DNA of 64,000 bases, from the NCBI RefSeq assembly GCF_040833985.1, contig NZ_CP162139.1, positions 682,001-746,000 on the forward strand, given 5' to 3'. Origin of the DNA: Leptospira sp. WS4.C2. GTDB lineage: Bacteria; Spirochaetota; Leptospiria; Leptospirales; Leptospiraceae. Below, one piece after another: positions 53,231-62,345 of this stretch. Made by a program: the position numbers and the translations under genes. Every line of letters begins with the position of its first letter. Position 1 is the stretch's first letter. The notes under the pieces were generated by a model. That model did no database searches. It was not told where the DNA came from and saw only the letters and a program-made list of their open reading frames with translations.

Positions 53231-54700
53231 TTAAGCCACACCTTCCACTTTTTGGAAAACACGATCAAATCTTTTGAGGGCATCATCAATCACGGCATCG
53301 GTATCGGAAGCACTTGTGTAAAGCCGACTTCCCGCAAGAGTCACAAGACCTTCTGACATGTAGGCTGCTCCCATTTCTTCCATGGCATGTTTTCTTTTGT
53401 GGGCTTCGGCAATGGTTTTTTTGATGGTCCAGAACTTTTTGATATTGATATCGAGTAACATGGTACCGACGGTCTCCAAATGGCAAATGGAACCTTGGTT
53501 GAAAGCAACAAAAGGAAGATCGTATTTTTTGATTAGTTTTTGTAAGCCTTTGGTTAAACGGTCTCCCGCCCTTCCTGATTTTTCGAGTGCCCCCGTTTTT
53601 TCCATTTCACAAAGGGTAAAGTAACCTGCAGCAGAACTGAGTGGGTTTGCTGCCATTGTTCCACCAATTAACGCCTTTTTGGTGCCAGTTTGGAGTCCTG
53701 CCGAAACATATTTCATATATTCTTTTTTGCCACCAAGTCCACCAGCAGATGGATATCCACCCGCCACTACTTTACCAAAAATAGTTAGGTCAGGATCCAC
53801 ACCAAAATATCCTTGCGCACCGCTAAGACCTATCCGGAAAGCAGTCACCACTTCATCAAAGATAAGGAGAGCCCCATATTTGTTACAAAGTTCTCTAACT
53901 CCTTTGTTGAAGTCGAAGTCAAGAGGTCTTGTTCCACTTTCTGGACCCACCGGTTCGATAAGAACGGCAGCGGTTCCTCCACGGAATCGATTTCGTTTCA
54001 ATACGGATTCCAAAGAGTTCAAATCGTTCGGATAAAATTCTTGTGTGTATTTGAAAATGGATTTAGGAACTCCGTTTGCTTCAAAGTGTCTTGTTCCTGG
54101 AATGCGGAGTCCGTAAGCCAATTGGTCACTCCAACCGTGATAGGCCCCACCCATCTTTACGATGTTTTTTTTCTTTGTCGCAAGCCTTGCCACTCGAATG
54201 GATGCCATACAAGCTTCGGTTCCCGAACCTAACATGCGAAACATTTCTACAGAAGGAACTAACTCTACAATTTTCTCGGCTAACTTATATTCGTATTCGT
54301 GAAAGAGACCAGTGACAGGTCCTGTTGTGTCTAGAAGTTCAATGACTTTTTTACGAACAATACTTGGGTTACTTCCAAGAACCGTTGGCCCACCTGCTTG
54401 TAAAAAATCGATGTATTTGTTTCCATCTAAATCATATAAATAGGCCCCGGCTGCTTTTGTAAAAACAAGAGGGAAGGGATGGTTAAATGAAAGATTATGT
54501 TGTACTCCACCGGGGATGTATTCCGAAGCTTTCGTGATCATGGCTTTGGACTTACTGCATTTTTTTTCAAAGTAATTCTGAAGGATGCCATCCATTTCTT
54601 CTTTGCGAATAGAGCGTATTGGAAGGGAAATTAATTTCCTTAAGTCTTTGTAGATTTGGTCTACATTGGGGTATTCGTTCATGGAAAAGCCTTGGGCCAT
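53231..54700 (-). CDS. Class III aminotransferase, glutamate-1-semialdehyde aminomutase-like
   Basis: 489 residues from the ATG at 54700, which has AGGAAAG well spaced; two further in-frame ATGs (54715, 54682) are close. LYDLDGNKYIDFLQAGGPTV, FRMLGSGTEACMASIRVARL, MGGAYHGWSDQ, LIFDEVVTAFRIGLSGAQGY and the PLP-lysine motif TIFGKVVAGGYPSAGG place it in the HemL-like group. About 60 N-terminal residues exceed HemL, and the neighbours are not haem genes, so it probably aminates or mutates another substrate. A palindrome with the TetR-type operator core lies directly upstream. Confidence 0.8.
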   Translation of the reverse strand: MAQGFSMNEYPNVDQIYKDLRKLISLPIRSIRKEEMDGILQNYFEKKCSKSKAMITKASEYIPGGVQHNLSFNHPFPLVFTKAAGAYLYDLDGNKYIDFLQAGGPTVLGSNPSIVRKKVIELLDTTGPVTGLFHEYEYKLAEKIVELVPSVEMFRMLGSGTEACMASIRVARLATKKKNIVKMGGAYHGWSDQLAYGLRIPGTRHFEANGVPKSIFKYTQEFYPNDLNSLESVLKRNRFRGGTAAVLIEPVGPESGTRPLDFDFNKGVRELCNKYGALLIFDEVVTAFRIGLSGAQGYFGVDPDLTIFGKVVAGGYPSAGGLGGKKEYMKYVSAGLQTGTKKALIGGTMAANPLSSAAGYFTLCEMEKTGALEKSGRAGDRLTKGLQKLIKKYDLPFVAFNQGSICHLETVGTMLLDINIKKFWTIKKTIAEAHKRKHAMEEMGAAYMSEGLVTLAGSRLYTSASDTDAVIDDALKRFDRVFQKVEGVA

Positions 54701-54725
54701 ATAATCTTTCCTCATCCGGTCTTTT

Positions 54726-54763
54726 TTCTTGACAATGAGTGAGTCATCACTCATTGTCAAGAA
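54726..54763. promoter_or_regulatory. Perfect 17+4+17 inverted repeat, probable TetR operator 1
   Basis: TTCTTGACAATGAGTGA, spacer GTCA, TCACTCATTGTCAAGAA. A -35-like TTGACA occurs on both strands inside it. It lies between the class III aminotransferase and the divergent TetR gene. The 15-base core GTGAGTCATCACTCA recurs at 57129-57143. Confidence 0.85.
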
Positions 54764-54863
54764 GGAATTCACAAAATAGTGCGAGAAAGCCGGATTCTTT
54801 GGAAATTCGCATAAATTTCCTGGAGAAATCCAGCCTTTTTCGTTTATTGGACAGGGAAAGAGT

Positions 54864-55514
54864 ATGGTAACGAAGCATTTTAATGATAGTTTTGAGCGGA
54901 TTTCTGAAGAAAAAAGGAACCGAATTTTAACCATAGCCATTTCTGAATTTGCCAATCGTGGATTCACGAGCGCCAATACCAACACCATCGCACAAAAAGC
55001 GGGGATCAGTGTTGGCTCTCTCTATAAATACTTTGAAACCAAAGAAGATTTTTTTCTCACCGTAGTGGATCATGGAATCACACAGTTGGAAAAAACTTTG
55101 GAGTCGGTTCTTTCGATGGACTTAGACTTGTTTGGAAAAATTGAAAAGATCATCCGCATCATCCAAACCCATTCACGTATCAACCAAGACATCATCCGCC
55201 TCTACAATGAAATGACAACAGAAAGTAATTATGAACTCATCACTCGTTTGTCTGGGGAACTAGAATCGTTATCTGCAAAATGTTATATTGAAATGATAAA
55301 CCTAGCCAAAAAAGAAGGAAACATCTCCTCTGAAGTGGATAGCAACTTATCTGCGTTTTTACTCGACAGTATTTTTATGACCTTACAGTTTTCCTATTCC
55401 ACGGTATATTATAAAGAACGAATGAAGATTTATTTAGGGAATGATGTGTTTGATAAGGATGAAGAGGTTGTGGCTGGGGTCATGAAAGTCATACGAAGAG
55501 CGCTGGGTGGGTAG
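54864..55514 (+). CDS. TetR-family transcriptional regulator
   Basis: 216 residues. The N-terminal helix-turn-helix is classic TetR: RNRILTIAISEFANRGF, TNTIAQKAGISVGSLYKYFE, TKEDFFLTVV. The C-terminal ligand-binding part is all helical. AGGGAAAG precedes the ATG. It is divergent from the class III aminotransferase across operator 1, the usual arrangement for self-regulating TetR proteins. The second copy of the operator core, upstream of the transporter and kinase genes, suggests it controls them too. The ligand is unknown. Confidence 0.9.
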   Translation: MVTKHFNDSFERISEEKRNRILTIAISEFANRGFTSANTNTIAQKAGISVGSLYKYFETKEDFFLTVVDHGITQLEKTLESVLSMDLDLFGKIEKIIRIIQTHSRINQDIIRLYNEMTTESNYELITRLSGELESLSAKCYIEMINLAKKEGNISSEVDSNLSAFLLDSIFMTLQFSYSTVYYKERMKIYLGNDVFDKDEEVVAGVMKVIRRALGG

Positions 55515-55608
55515 GATTTGGTATAATGGCGGCGTTTGAGTGGGGGGATCGGTTTTATTTTATTACAAACTGAAATTTGTAATTTGCTAATACCATAACA
55601 TTGATGAT

Positions 55609-55830
55609 ATGATAAAGGCTATTATTTTCGATTACGATGACAATTTGGTCCAAACAAGAAAAACTCGTTATAATACGATATATAAACTAACGAAAGAAAT
55701 ATTTAACGCCAATATCACCGCTAGTGTTTATTGTTTTTCCTTCGGTAACAAGTGGCAACTTAAGTCGATAAACCTAGAACAATCTTATATTACCCCTCGC
55801 CTAAGACTCCATAAACGGAGATTCTTTTAA
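55609..55830 (+). pseudogene. Truncated HAD-family hydrolase, N-terminal fragment
   Basis: 73 codons beginning MIKAIIFDYDDNLVQTRKT, the first motif of HAD phosphatases (normally DxDxT/V; here Asn follows). The match fades after about residue 48 and the frame stops inside the convergent transporter gene. The rest of the enzyme is missing in all frames, so this is a decayed remnant. It supports past rearrangement at this spot. Confidence 0.6.
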
Positions 55831-57006
55831 CCAAAATACCATAATAAAATTCACAATCGACAGAAATAGAAGGATGTATAAAAAAGATACCATCCCAAAA
55901 AAGTTAAGTCCTAAGATGAAGATAATTCCTGATACTTGTCCTACAAGGAGGAGTAAACCTTGGGAAGTGGATTCTGGTGCGGGAGAGGTAATCTCTGCAC
56001 AGTATTGAAATCCAATCGGAGCCCCAATTCCTAAAAGAAAAAATCCAATCACAATCGATCCAATCAGTAAAAAAATAAATCCTTGGAATAAGACAAATAA
56101 ACTAAGGCCCACTAAAAAACCAGCCATAGCAATGATCAGAAATAGTTTTCGTTTTTGCAATTTATCCGAGATCGGCGGAATGATGATCCCACCGATGATT
56201 CCTGCGATTAACATGACTCCACCAACTAACCCTGATTCGTCGATATTGAGTCCTTTGATTTCACAGATTTGATCAATACAAGTACTCACCGCATTAAATA
56301 CACCAAGACCAATCAGAAATAAAAATAGGATCTTTCGCATATCCTTCCCCTTCCATAAAAAACGAAGTCCCTCCAAAAAAGGGAGTTCGTGGTCTTCTCC
56401 GTGTGTACTCGGAGAGGTCGGTGGTTTTTCTTTGATGAGAAGAAGGAAGAGAATCGCAGATACTACAGAGCCGACACCGTAGATCATCATCACATCAGGG
56501 ATGGTGTTTCCTCTTTGGAGTAAGATGGGTGTAAGGATCATCACAAGAATGATTCCTAAAAATTGTGCAAGGGTTCCGAGTGCTACAGCCGTCGCTCTTT
56601 CTTGGATGGGAAACCACAAAACACTAATTTTTGTCACCGCATTGAGAAGAAAAGGTTGGGCCACAGCGAGTCCAATTTGGCAAAATAAAACAATAGTATA
56701 ATCTGCCGCATAAATACCTTTCAGTAACCCGCAAACTCCTGTTAATGCAGCGCCAAATCCCACTCCTTTTTTAATTCCAAAGGTATCGATTACGTAAGAT
56801 GCAGGAATGGCTATAATCACAAAAACTCCAAGAAAAACAAGAGAGAGTAAATCAATTTGGATGGGGCTTACTTGATAAAACTCTTTGGCATCTCGGGCAA
56901 TTGGTGCATAGGTCAACCATTGCAAACAGATTGTTGCGGTGATGACGATGTAGGCGAACAATACGACCCAGCGGTAAGGATAGAGTTTGGTTGGGTTTTG
57001 GCTCAT
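55801..57006 (-). CDS. Major facilitator superfamily transporter (FLVCR/DIRC2-like)
   Basis: 401 residues, 12 membrane helices. YRWVVLFAYIVITATICLQW near the start, a SYVIDTFGIKKGVGFGAALT segment between helices 2 and 3, and LWFPIQERATAVALGTLAQF near helix 5 fit the FLVCR-type branch, whose animal members move haem, choline or ethanolamine. The substrate here is unknown; the adjacent kinase and dehydrogenase suggest a polyol or amino-alcohol. It is divergent from the kinase operon across operator 2; its 3' end overlaps the HAD fragment by 30 bases. Confidence 0.85.
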   Translation of the reverse strand: MSQNPTKLYPYRWVVLFAYIVITATICLQWLTYAPIARDAKEFYQVSPIQIDLLSLVFLGVFVIIAIPASYVIDTFGIKKGVGFGAALTGVCGLLKGIYAADYTIVLFCQIGLAVAQPFLLNAVTKISVLWFPIQERATAVALGTLAQFLGIILVMILTPILLQRGNTIPDVMMIYGVGSVVSAILFLLLIKEKPPTSPSTHGEDHELPFLEGLRFLWKGKDMRKILFLFLIGLGVFNAVSTCIDQICEIKGLNIDESGLVGGVMLIAGIIGGIIIPPISDKLQKRKLFLIIAMAGFLVGLSLFVLFQGFIFLLIGSIVIGFFLLGIGAPIGFQYCAEITSPAPESTSQGLLLLVGQVSGIIFILGLNFFGMVSFLYILLFLSIVNFIMVFWLKESPFMES

Positions 57007-57126
57007 TTCTGTTCCCTTTTTGGCAAACTATGGATTTGGATGGAAACCAATCGTTCGGAATAAATTCCCGAGAGGGGAGATCCCGAAGGAAAATGATTTG
57101 CCATCCGAGCCGATGATTCTAAATCT

Positions 57127-57146
57127 TTGTGAGTCATCACTCACTT
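57127..57146. promoter_or_regulatory. Inverted repeat, probable TetR operator 2
   Basis: GTGAGT-CATC-ACTCAC at 57129-57144 in the divergent gap between the MFS gene (start 57006) and the kinase gene (57246). Fifteen bases (GTGAGTCATCACTCA) are identical to the core of operator 1 at 54739-54753. Confidence 0.8.
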
Positions 57147-57245
57147 TTTTCCTTTCCCAGGAGAAAAACGAAACCCGGCTGCGGTTTATCCACAAATGGG
57201 AGCAAATAAGCGAGTATGCAAGTAAGGAAAGCCGCTGGAGTTTAC

Positions 57246-58844
57246 ATGGAATCTGGATACATACTGACTTATGATATTGGCACTACCGGAGTCAAAACTT
57301 GCCTCTTTCGGATGTCACAGGCTTTGGAGCTTGTCCAATCAGCCAGTTTGGAATACTCCATCCAACTTTTAGAAAACGGGGGAGCCGAACAAAACCCCGA
57401 AGACTGGTGGTTGGCCTTAAAAAAAACAACGTCCCAGGTTTTAGAACAATCGAAGGTAAATCCAGATTCCATCCAAGGAATTTCTTTTTGTTCGCAGATG
57501 CAGGGGCTTGTGCTTGTGGATTCGAATTTCCAAGTGGTTCGCCCTGCCATGAGTTATATGGACCAAAGAGCTACTTTGGAAATGAAAGCAGGGATTGTTC
57601 ATGGAATTAAAATTGAAGGGATCAATGCCGTAAAACTTTTGTTATCTCTTTGGATCACAGGTGCTGTTGCTGCCAGTGTCAAGGATCCTATTTGGAAATA
57701 CAAATGGGTCGAAAAAAATGAACCGGAAGTTTTTTCTAAAGTGAAGTGGTGGTTGGATGTAAAAGAATTCCTTATCGCTCGTTGTACAAAAGAAGCAGTG
57801 ATGACAAGAGATTCTGCTTTCGCTACCTTTTTATACAATTCCAGAGTGGGAAAAGGGAATTGGAGTCCCATCTTATGTAAGTTATTCGGTATTAGGTTAG
57901 ATCATTTGCCAAAGATCGTTAATTCTTCAGATAGGGTAGGTGGTTTAACAAAGGAAGCTGCAAAATTTTTAGGATTAAAAGAAAATATATCCGTGTTTGG
58001 TGGTGGTGGTGATGCCTCTCTGATTGGTGTAGGTGCCGGGGCCGTCAAAGAAGGTGATACACATATTTATGCGGGAACTTCTGGGTGGATATCCACTGTT
58101 ACCAAAAAGAGAACTGTGGATATTGGGGCAAGGATAGCCTCTATTGTAGGTGCCAGAGAAGGATATTATAATTATTTTGGGGAACAAGAAACTTCCGGTA
58201 AATGTTTGCAATGGGTGAAAGACCACTTGGCCTTAGATGAAATTGATCTGTATTTAGAAAAAAAGAAAATTACGGATGGCCCAGATGCCATTTATGAAAG
58301 TTTATTTGAGTTTATGTTTGATTCGATTAAAGATACGGAGCCTGGTTCGCATGGTGTGATCTTTACTCCATGGTTACATGGAAACCGTTGTCCTTTCGAA
58401 GATCCGAAAGCCAGAGGGATATTTTTTAACATCAGTTTGCATACAGGAAAAAGAGTTCTTATCCGTTCTGTTGTGGAAGGGATACTCTTTCACAAACGTT
58501 GGATTTTGGAACTATCGAATGAGAAAATCCCCACATCCGATACCGTTCGTTTTGTCGGAGGGGTTGCCCGATCTGGGTTTATCTGTCAGTTGTTAGCTGA
58601 TATTACGGGAAAAACCATTGAAAGGGTAGTTCATCCAGAAAACGTTGGCGCGATGGGTGCAGCTGCCATTGTAGCCTTCGGACTTGGAATGATTCCAAAA
58701 TTTGAAGATATCAAATCCATGATCCCTATCCAAGATAGGTGGATCCCAAATCCAAATTATAAAAAAATATATGATAAAAATTTCAAGGTCTTTAAAAATC
58801 TCTATAAGACCAATCAAAACAATTTTGCAATTTTAAATACATAA
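57246..58844 (+). CDS. FGGY-family carbohydrate kinase
   Basis: 532 residues from the ATG at 57246, preceded by TGGAG; an in-frame ATG ten codons upstream lacks a good site. ILTYDIGTTGVKTCLF is the phosphate-binding start, FCSQMQGLVLVD and SYMDQRA lie in the sugar site, and FGGGGDASLIGVGAGAV, YAGTSGW and FVGGVARSGFICQLLADITG are FGGY signatures. The closest well-known members are xylulokinases and polyol kinases. First gene of the operon with a phosphotransferase and a GlpD-like dehydrogenase. Confidence 0.88.
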   Translation: MESGYILTYDIGTTGVKTCLFRMSQALELVQSASLEYSIQLLENGGAEQNPEDWWLALKKTTSQVLEQSKVNPDSIQGISFCSQMQGLVLVDSNFQVVRPAMSYMDQRATLEMKAGIVHGIKIEGINAVKLLLSLWITGAVAASVKDPIWKYKWVEKNEPEVFSKVKWWLDVKEFLIARCTKEAVMTRDSAFATFLYNSRVGKGNWSPILCKLFGIRLDHLPKIVNSSDRVGGLTKEAAKFLGLKENISVFGGGGDASLIGVGAGAVKEGDTHIYAGTSGWISTVTKKRTVDIGARIASIVGAREGYYNYFGEQETSGKCLQWVKDHLALDEIDLYLEKKKITDGPDAIYESLFEFMFDSIKDTEPGSHGVIFTPWLHGNRCPFEDPKARGIFFNISLHTGKRVLIRSVVEGILFHKRWILELSNEKIPTSDTVRFVGGVARSGFICQLLADITGKTIERVVHPENVGAMGAAAIVAFGLGMIPKFEDIKSMIPIQDRWIPNPNYKKIYDKNFKVFKNLYKTNQNNFAILNT

Positions 58845-58859
58845 AATCAGGAACATAGT

Positions 58860-59711
58860 ATGGATAAAAAAAACATTCAATTTACCAAAGAGAGTTTAGG
58901 AAAACCTTTCGCCATTGGAAGGTCAGCCGATTTATATCTTTTACCAGAAAATAAAATTCTAAAACTCTTTTTCCCTGATGCAAAGGAATCAGAAATCGAT
59001 TTAGAGGTCGAAAACTCTGTAGAAGCAAATCAAAAGGGTGCTTCGAAGATGCAATGTTACGGGAAAGCGAAAGTAGAAAATCGATTTGGAATTATATTTG
59101 ATCGAATCACTGGAATTTCTCTGACAAAACTTCCTGATAAAAATCCATTGGAACTTTTTCGTATTGCGGGAACACTCGCTCGTTTGCATTACGGGATCCA
59201 TCAAATTCAATCGGATAGATACAAAGATATAAAAGTAATCTTAAATTCTTGTTTGTCTTCAGAACCTCTTTCCTTTTTGAGCTCAGAAGAAAAAGAAAAA
59301 GCAAAATCTTACATTAGCGGATTACCCAATGGAAATTCCATTCTCCATTTGGACTTCCATCCTGAAAATGTAATCGTACAAGGGAATGAAGAGATCATTA
59401 TCGATTGGATGACTGCAGCAAAAGGAAATCCTGCGGCTGATGTTGCTTTTACTTTTTTACTTTTCACGGATGCAGAACTTTGGCCAGGAACTCCTAAACT
59501 AAAAATCATTTTTTATACCTTCATTCGAAAGTTCATTCTAAAAGGTTATCTGAAAGCCTATAAAACCTTAAGTGGGATTACAGATGCTGAAATTGCGGCT
59601 TGGAGATTGCCTTCCCTCATTCTTCGTTTGGGGCTTTGGAATATTGAAAGCGAAAGAGAACGTTTGAAATCACAAATCAGTCGTTTGGTTGCTCTCGGTG
59701 GTAAGGTATGA
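58860..59711 (+). CDS. Aminoglycoside/choline kinase-like phosphotransferase
   Basis: 283 residues with a small protein-kinase-like fold. ILHLDFHPENVIVQ has the catalytic Asp and Asn (HxDxxxxN), and EIIIDWMTAAKGNPAADVAF has the metal-binding Asp; the N-terminal lobe shows KILKLFFPDAKESEIDLEVE with Lys and Glu. Substrates in the family include choline, ethanolamine, sugars and drugs. The tight operon context, ending four bases inside the next gene, suggests a metabolic substrate and not resistance. Confidence 0.8.
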   Translation: MDKKNIQFTKESLGKPFAIGRSADLYLLPENKILKLFFPDAKESEIDLEVENSVEANQKGASKMQCYGKAKVENRFGIIFDRITGISLTKLPDKNPLELFRIAGTLARLHYGIHQIQSDRYKDIKVILNSCLSSEPLSFLSSEEKEKAKSYISGLPNGNSILHLDFHPENVIVQGNEEIIIDWMTAAKGNPAADVAFTFLLFTDAELWPGTPKLKIIFYTFIRKFILKGYLKAYKTLSGITDAEIAAWRLPSLILRLGLWNIESERERLKSQISRLVALGGKV

Positions 59712-61312
59712 ATTTAAAACTCGATCGTTTTATAGAATCTTATGACGGGGAAGAGTTCGATGTGACAATCATCGGTGGTGGAATCACAGGTGCCACTTTG
59801 GCTTATGAATGTGCCAGTCGTGGTTATACTGTAGCTCTTGTGGAAAAAAAAGATTTTGGGGGAGCCACCTCTGCCGCAACAGGGAAACTCATTCATGGTG
59901 GCCTTCGTTATCTAAAACAATTTGAAATTGGTTTAGTCAGAGAAGCATTAAAAGAACGTAGAATCCTTTCCAACATTGCACCTAACTTAGTTTATCCTTA
60001 TCCTATGGTGCTTCCGAAACCTGGACTCATCGCAAGGATTGGACTTTTTGTTTATGACCTTCTATCTTTTGATAGCCGATGGACTTGGGATGAATCTAAA
60101 CAAATTCCCAATCATAAATACCTCAAACGAAAGGAACTTTTAGAGAGGAATTTGGGGGACTTTGAAGATGCTGCCTATTTTTATGATGCGATTTGTTTGA
60201 GTCCCGAAAGATTAACTCTTAGTTTTTTAAAATCAGCAGTAGCATACGGAGCCAAGGTTTCGAACTATACAATAGTAGAGGATCTAATTTGGAAAGAGAG
60301 TGCTGTGGTGGGAATTCGAGTTCGTGATGCCCTTTCTAATGCGGAATCCCAAATTCGTTCTAAGGTAACGATCAATGCCTCAGGACCCTGGACTCATCAT
60401 ATACTATCTAAATCTCCTAAAACCGAACAACCTCTTCCTAAAAAAAGGTCCGAAGGGATTTACATTATCACAAAGAAATTAACAAACTTAATGACACTCT
60501 ATGTAGGAGACAAAGGTCATTTCAGTTTTGCTCCTTGGAGAGGGTATTCGATGATTGGCCCAACAGAAAAGTCTTATTTTGGTAAGGTGGAAGATTGGAA
60601 ACTCACTCGCGAAAGTATTTTAGAGTTCATTGAATACATCAACGAAACTTCCCATATAAAAGAAAAGTTATCGATTGATGATGTGATTTTTGCATATGGG
60701 GGACTTCGTCCTTTAATTGAAAGCTCCGATGATACCTATTCTGCATCTAGAAGGTCAGAATTGTACGACCACGCAAGGGACGGAGTTCAAGGCCTCATTA
60801 CAGCGGCCGGCGGAAAGTATACAACGAGTCGGAATTTTGCAGAATCAATTTTTAAAAGAATCAAAAAGAAACTAACGAAAAAATCGACCGAAAACATCTC
60901 CGCAAAACAATACTTATATGCATCGCAAATACCGAATGTGGAAATATTCATCCAAGGGGCTCAGAAACAAAACTCTGAATTCTCCGAAAAAACAATAGAT
61001 TATTTGATCCGTCATTACGGCTTACAATTCGAGATCATTTTAGAATTGGCAAGAAAAACCAAAAACTTAAGTGCAGTTCTAAACCAAGACGGGGAAATAT
61101 TGGCGGAAGTTGTCTATGCGATTCGTTTTGAGATGGCAAAATCCCTTTCTGATATCTTTTTAAGAAGGACTGGTCTTGGAACTTTGGGGATCCTTTCGGA
61201 TGAAATTATGAAGGCCATCATTGATGTTGCCGCATCGGAATGGAAGTGGCCAGAGGAAACAAAAAGAAAAGAAACGGAAACGATTTACAAAATTTTGAAA
61301 TTACCTGTTTGA
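59708..61312 (+). CDS. GlpD-like FAD-dependent glycerol-3-phosphate (polyol-phosphate) dehydrogenase
   Basis: 534 residues, close to GlpD. VTIIGGGITGATLAYECASR binds FAD, followed by GGATSAATGKLIHGGLRYL and REALKERRILSNIAP; SFAPWRGYSMIGPTE and GGLRPLIE contain substrate-phosphate residues; AAGGKYTTSRNFAES is the C-terminal FAD loop. It should pass electrons to the quinone pool at the membrane. With an FGGY kinase it mirrors GlpK-GlpD and the erythritol EryA-EryB pair. The start overlaps the phosphotransferase stop by ATGA. Confidence 0.85.
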   Translation: MNLKLDRFIESYDGEEFDVTIIGGGITGATLAYECASRGYTVALVEKKDFGGATSAATGKLIHGGLRYLKQFEIGLVREALKERRILSNIAPNLVYPYPMVLPKPGLIARIGLFVYDLLSFDSRWTWDESKQIPNHKYLKRKELLERNLGDFEDAAYFYDAICLSPERLTLSFLKSAVAYGAKVSNYTIVEDLIWKESAVVGIRVRDALSNAESQIRSKVTINASGPWTHHILSKSPKTEQPLPKKRSEGIYIITKKLTNLMTLYVGDKGHFSFAPWRGYSMIGPTEKSYFGKVEDWKLTRESILEFIEYINETSHIKEKLSIDDVIFAYGGLRPLIESSDDTYSASRRSELYDHARDGVQGLITAAGGKYTTSRNFAESIFKRIKKKLTKKSTENISAKQYLYASQIPNVEIFIQGAQKQNSEFSEKTIDYLIRHYGLQFEIILELARKTKNLSAVLNQDGEILAEVVYAIRFEMAKSLSDIFLRRTGLGTLGILSDEIMKAIIDVAASEWKWPEETKRKETETIYKILKLPV

Positions 61313-61372
61313 TTTGGAAAAGAAGAAGGAATTTCGGCTGACAACCGAATCCTTCTCATTGTATCTTTGGTT

Positions 61373-62305
61373 ATGGGTTCAGTCCAAACCATTGATACCG
61401 AATATGCAAACATCCACCTAGTGGCTTCGGCTTATCTTCTAGAAGAAGAAGGCCGAGGAGTCGTTGTTGAAACCAATACAACTCACGCGATTCCAAAGAT
61501 TTTAAAAGCAATGGAATTAAATGGTGTTAAACCACCAAATCTTGATTATGTGATTGTCACCCATGTACATTTAGATCACGCTGGAGGCGCTTGGGCCCTT
61601 CTCGAAGCCTGTCCCAATGCAATTTTACTGGCCCATCCCAAAACCGCCAAACATTTGATCGATCCGAGTTTACTCATTAAAAGTGCCACGTCGGTATATG
61701 GAAAAGAGAACTTTGATTCTTTATACGGCGAAATCAAACCCATTCCTAAAGAAAAAATTCGCGTTATGGAAGATGGGGAGTGGTTAGAATGGAAAGGCCA
61801 TTCCTTTCAATTTTTATACACCAAGGGACATGCTAACCACCACTTCTGTATTTATGATAGGAAAACAAATGGGATCTATACGGGAGATTCCTTTGGGATT
61901 TCGTATCCTCAGTTAGAAAATGGAAAACGATTTATTTTCCCAACGACTACACCAACTGACTTTGATTTTGCGGAAGCCATTCGTTCCCTCGATCGAATTT
62001 TAGATACCGGGGCTGAGGTTGCCTACTTAACTCATTTTGGTCCAATCAGAGACTTAAAAAAGAATGCAGAGGACCTAAAAGAAGGACTTACCCTTTGTCA
62101 AGAAGCCATCTCTCAGTTGGAGGCCGTAATCAAAGAGGATAGGTTGGCCTTTATGGAATCAAAAGTGGAGTCTATGATCCAAACTCTCGCTAACAAACAT
62201 TCCATTACTCTGACGGCATCTGATTGGAAACTATTACGATTGGATGTAAATTTAAATGCACAAGGGTTGGTGTATGCCTTCGAAAAAATGCAACCCAAAG
62301 GATAA
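61373..62305 (+). CDS. Metallo-beta-lactamase-fold hydrolase (glyoxalase II-like)
   Basis: 310 residues from the ATG at 61373 (a TTG two codons earlier is possible). VIVTHVHLDHAGGAW is the metal-binding motif, YTKGHANHHFCIYD gives the next His, TGDSFG the bridging Asp and YLTHFGPI the last His: a full two-zinc site. The C-terminal ~100 residues are helical. Relatives cut thioesters or lactones. It lies 60 bases after the GlpD-like gene and may be the last enzyme of that operon. Confidence 0.82.
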   Translation: MGSVQTIDTEYANIHLVASAYLLEEEGRGVVVETNTTHAIPKILKAMELNGVKPPNLDYVIVTHVHLDHAGGAWALLEACPNAILLAHPKTAKHLIDPSLLIKSATSVYGKENFDSLYGEIKPIPKEKIRVMEDGEWLEWKGHSFQFLYTKGHANHHFCIYDRKTNGIYTGDSFGISYPQLENGKRFIFPTTTPTDFDFAEAIRSLDRILDTGAEVAYLTHFGPIRDLKKNAEDLKEGLTLCQEAISQLEAVIKEDRLAFMESKVESMIQTLANKHSITLTASDWKLLRLDVNLNAQGLVYAFEKMQPKG

Positions 62306-62345
62306 TAGGAAACATTCGTTGCATCGAAGGCAATTGTCTTTCGGT

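Noticed and set aside
53231..54700. Calling the class III aminotransferase HemL (haem synthesis)
   Set aside because: It is longer at the N terminus, sits next to a TetR gene and sugar-type genes, and no other haem synthesis gene is near.
54726..54763. Inverted repeat as a terminator
   Set aside because: It lies between two divergent gene starts, has no T-run beyond the stem and its core recurs at another divergent promoter.
58860..59711. Aminoglycoside resistance gene
   Set aside because: The fold fits, but the tight operon with a kinase and dehydrogenase points to metabolism.
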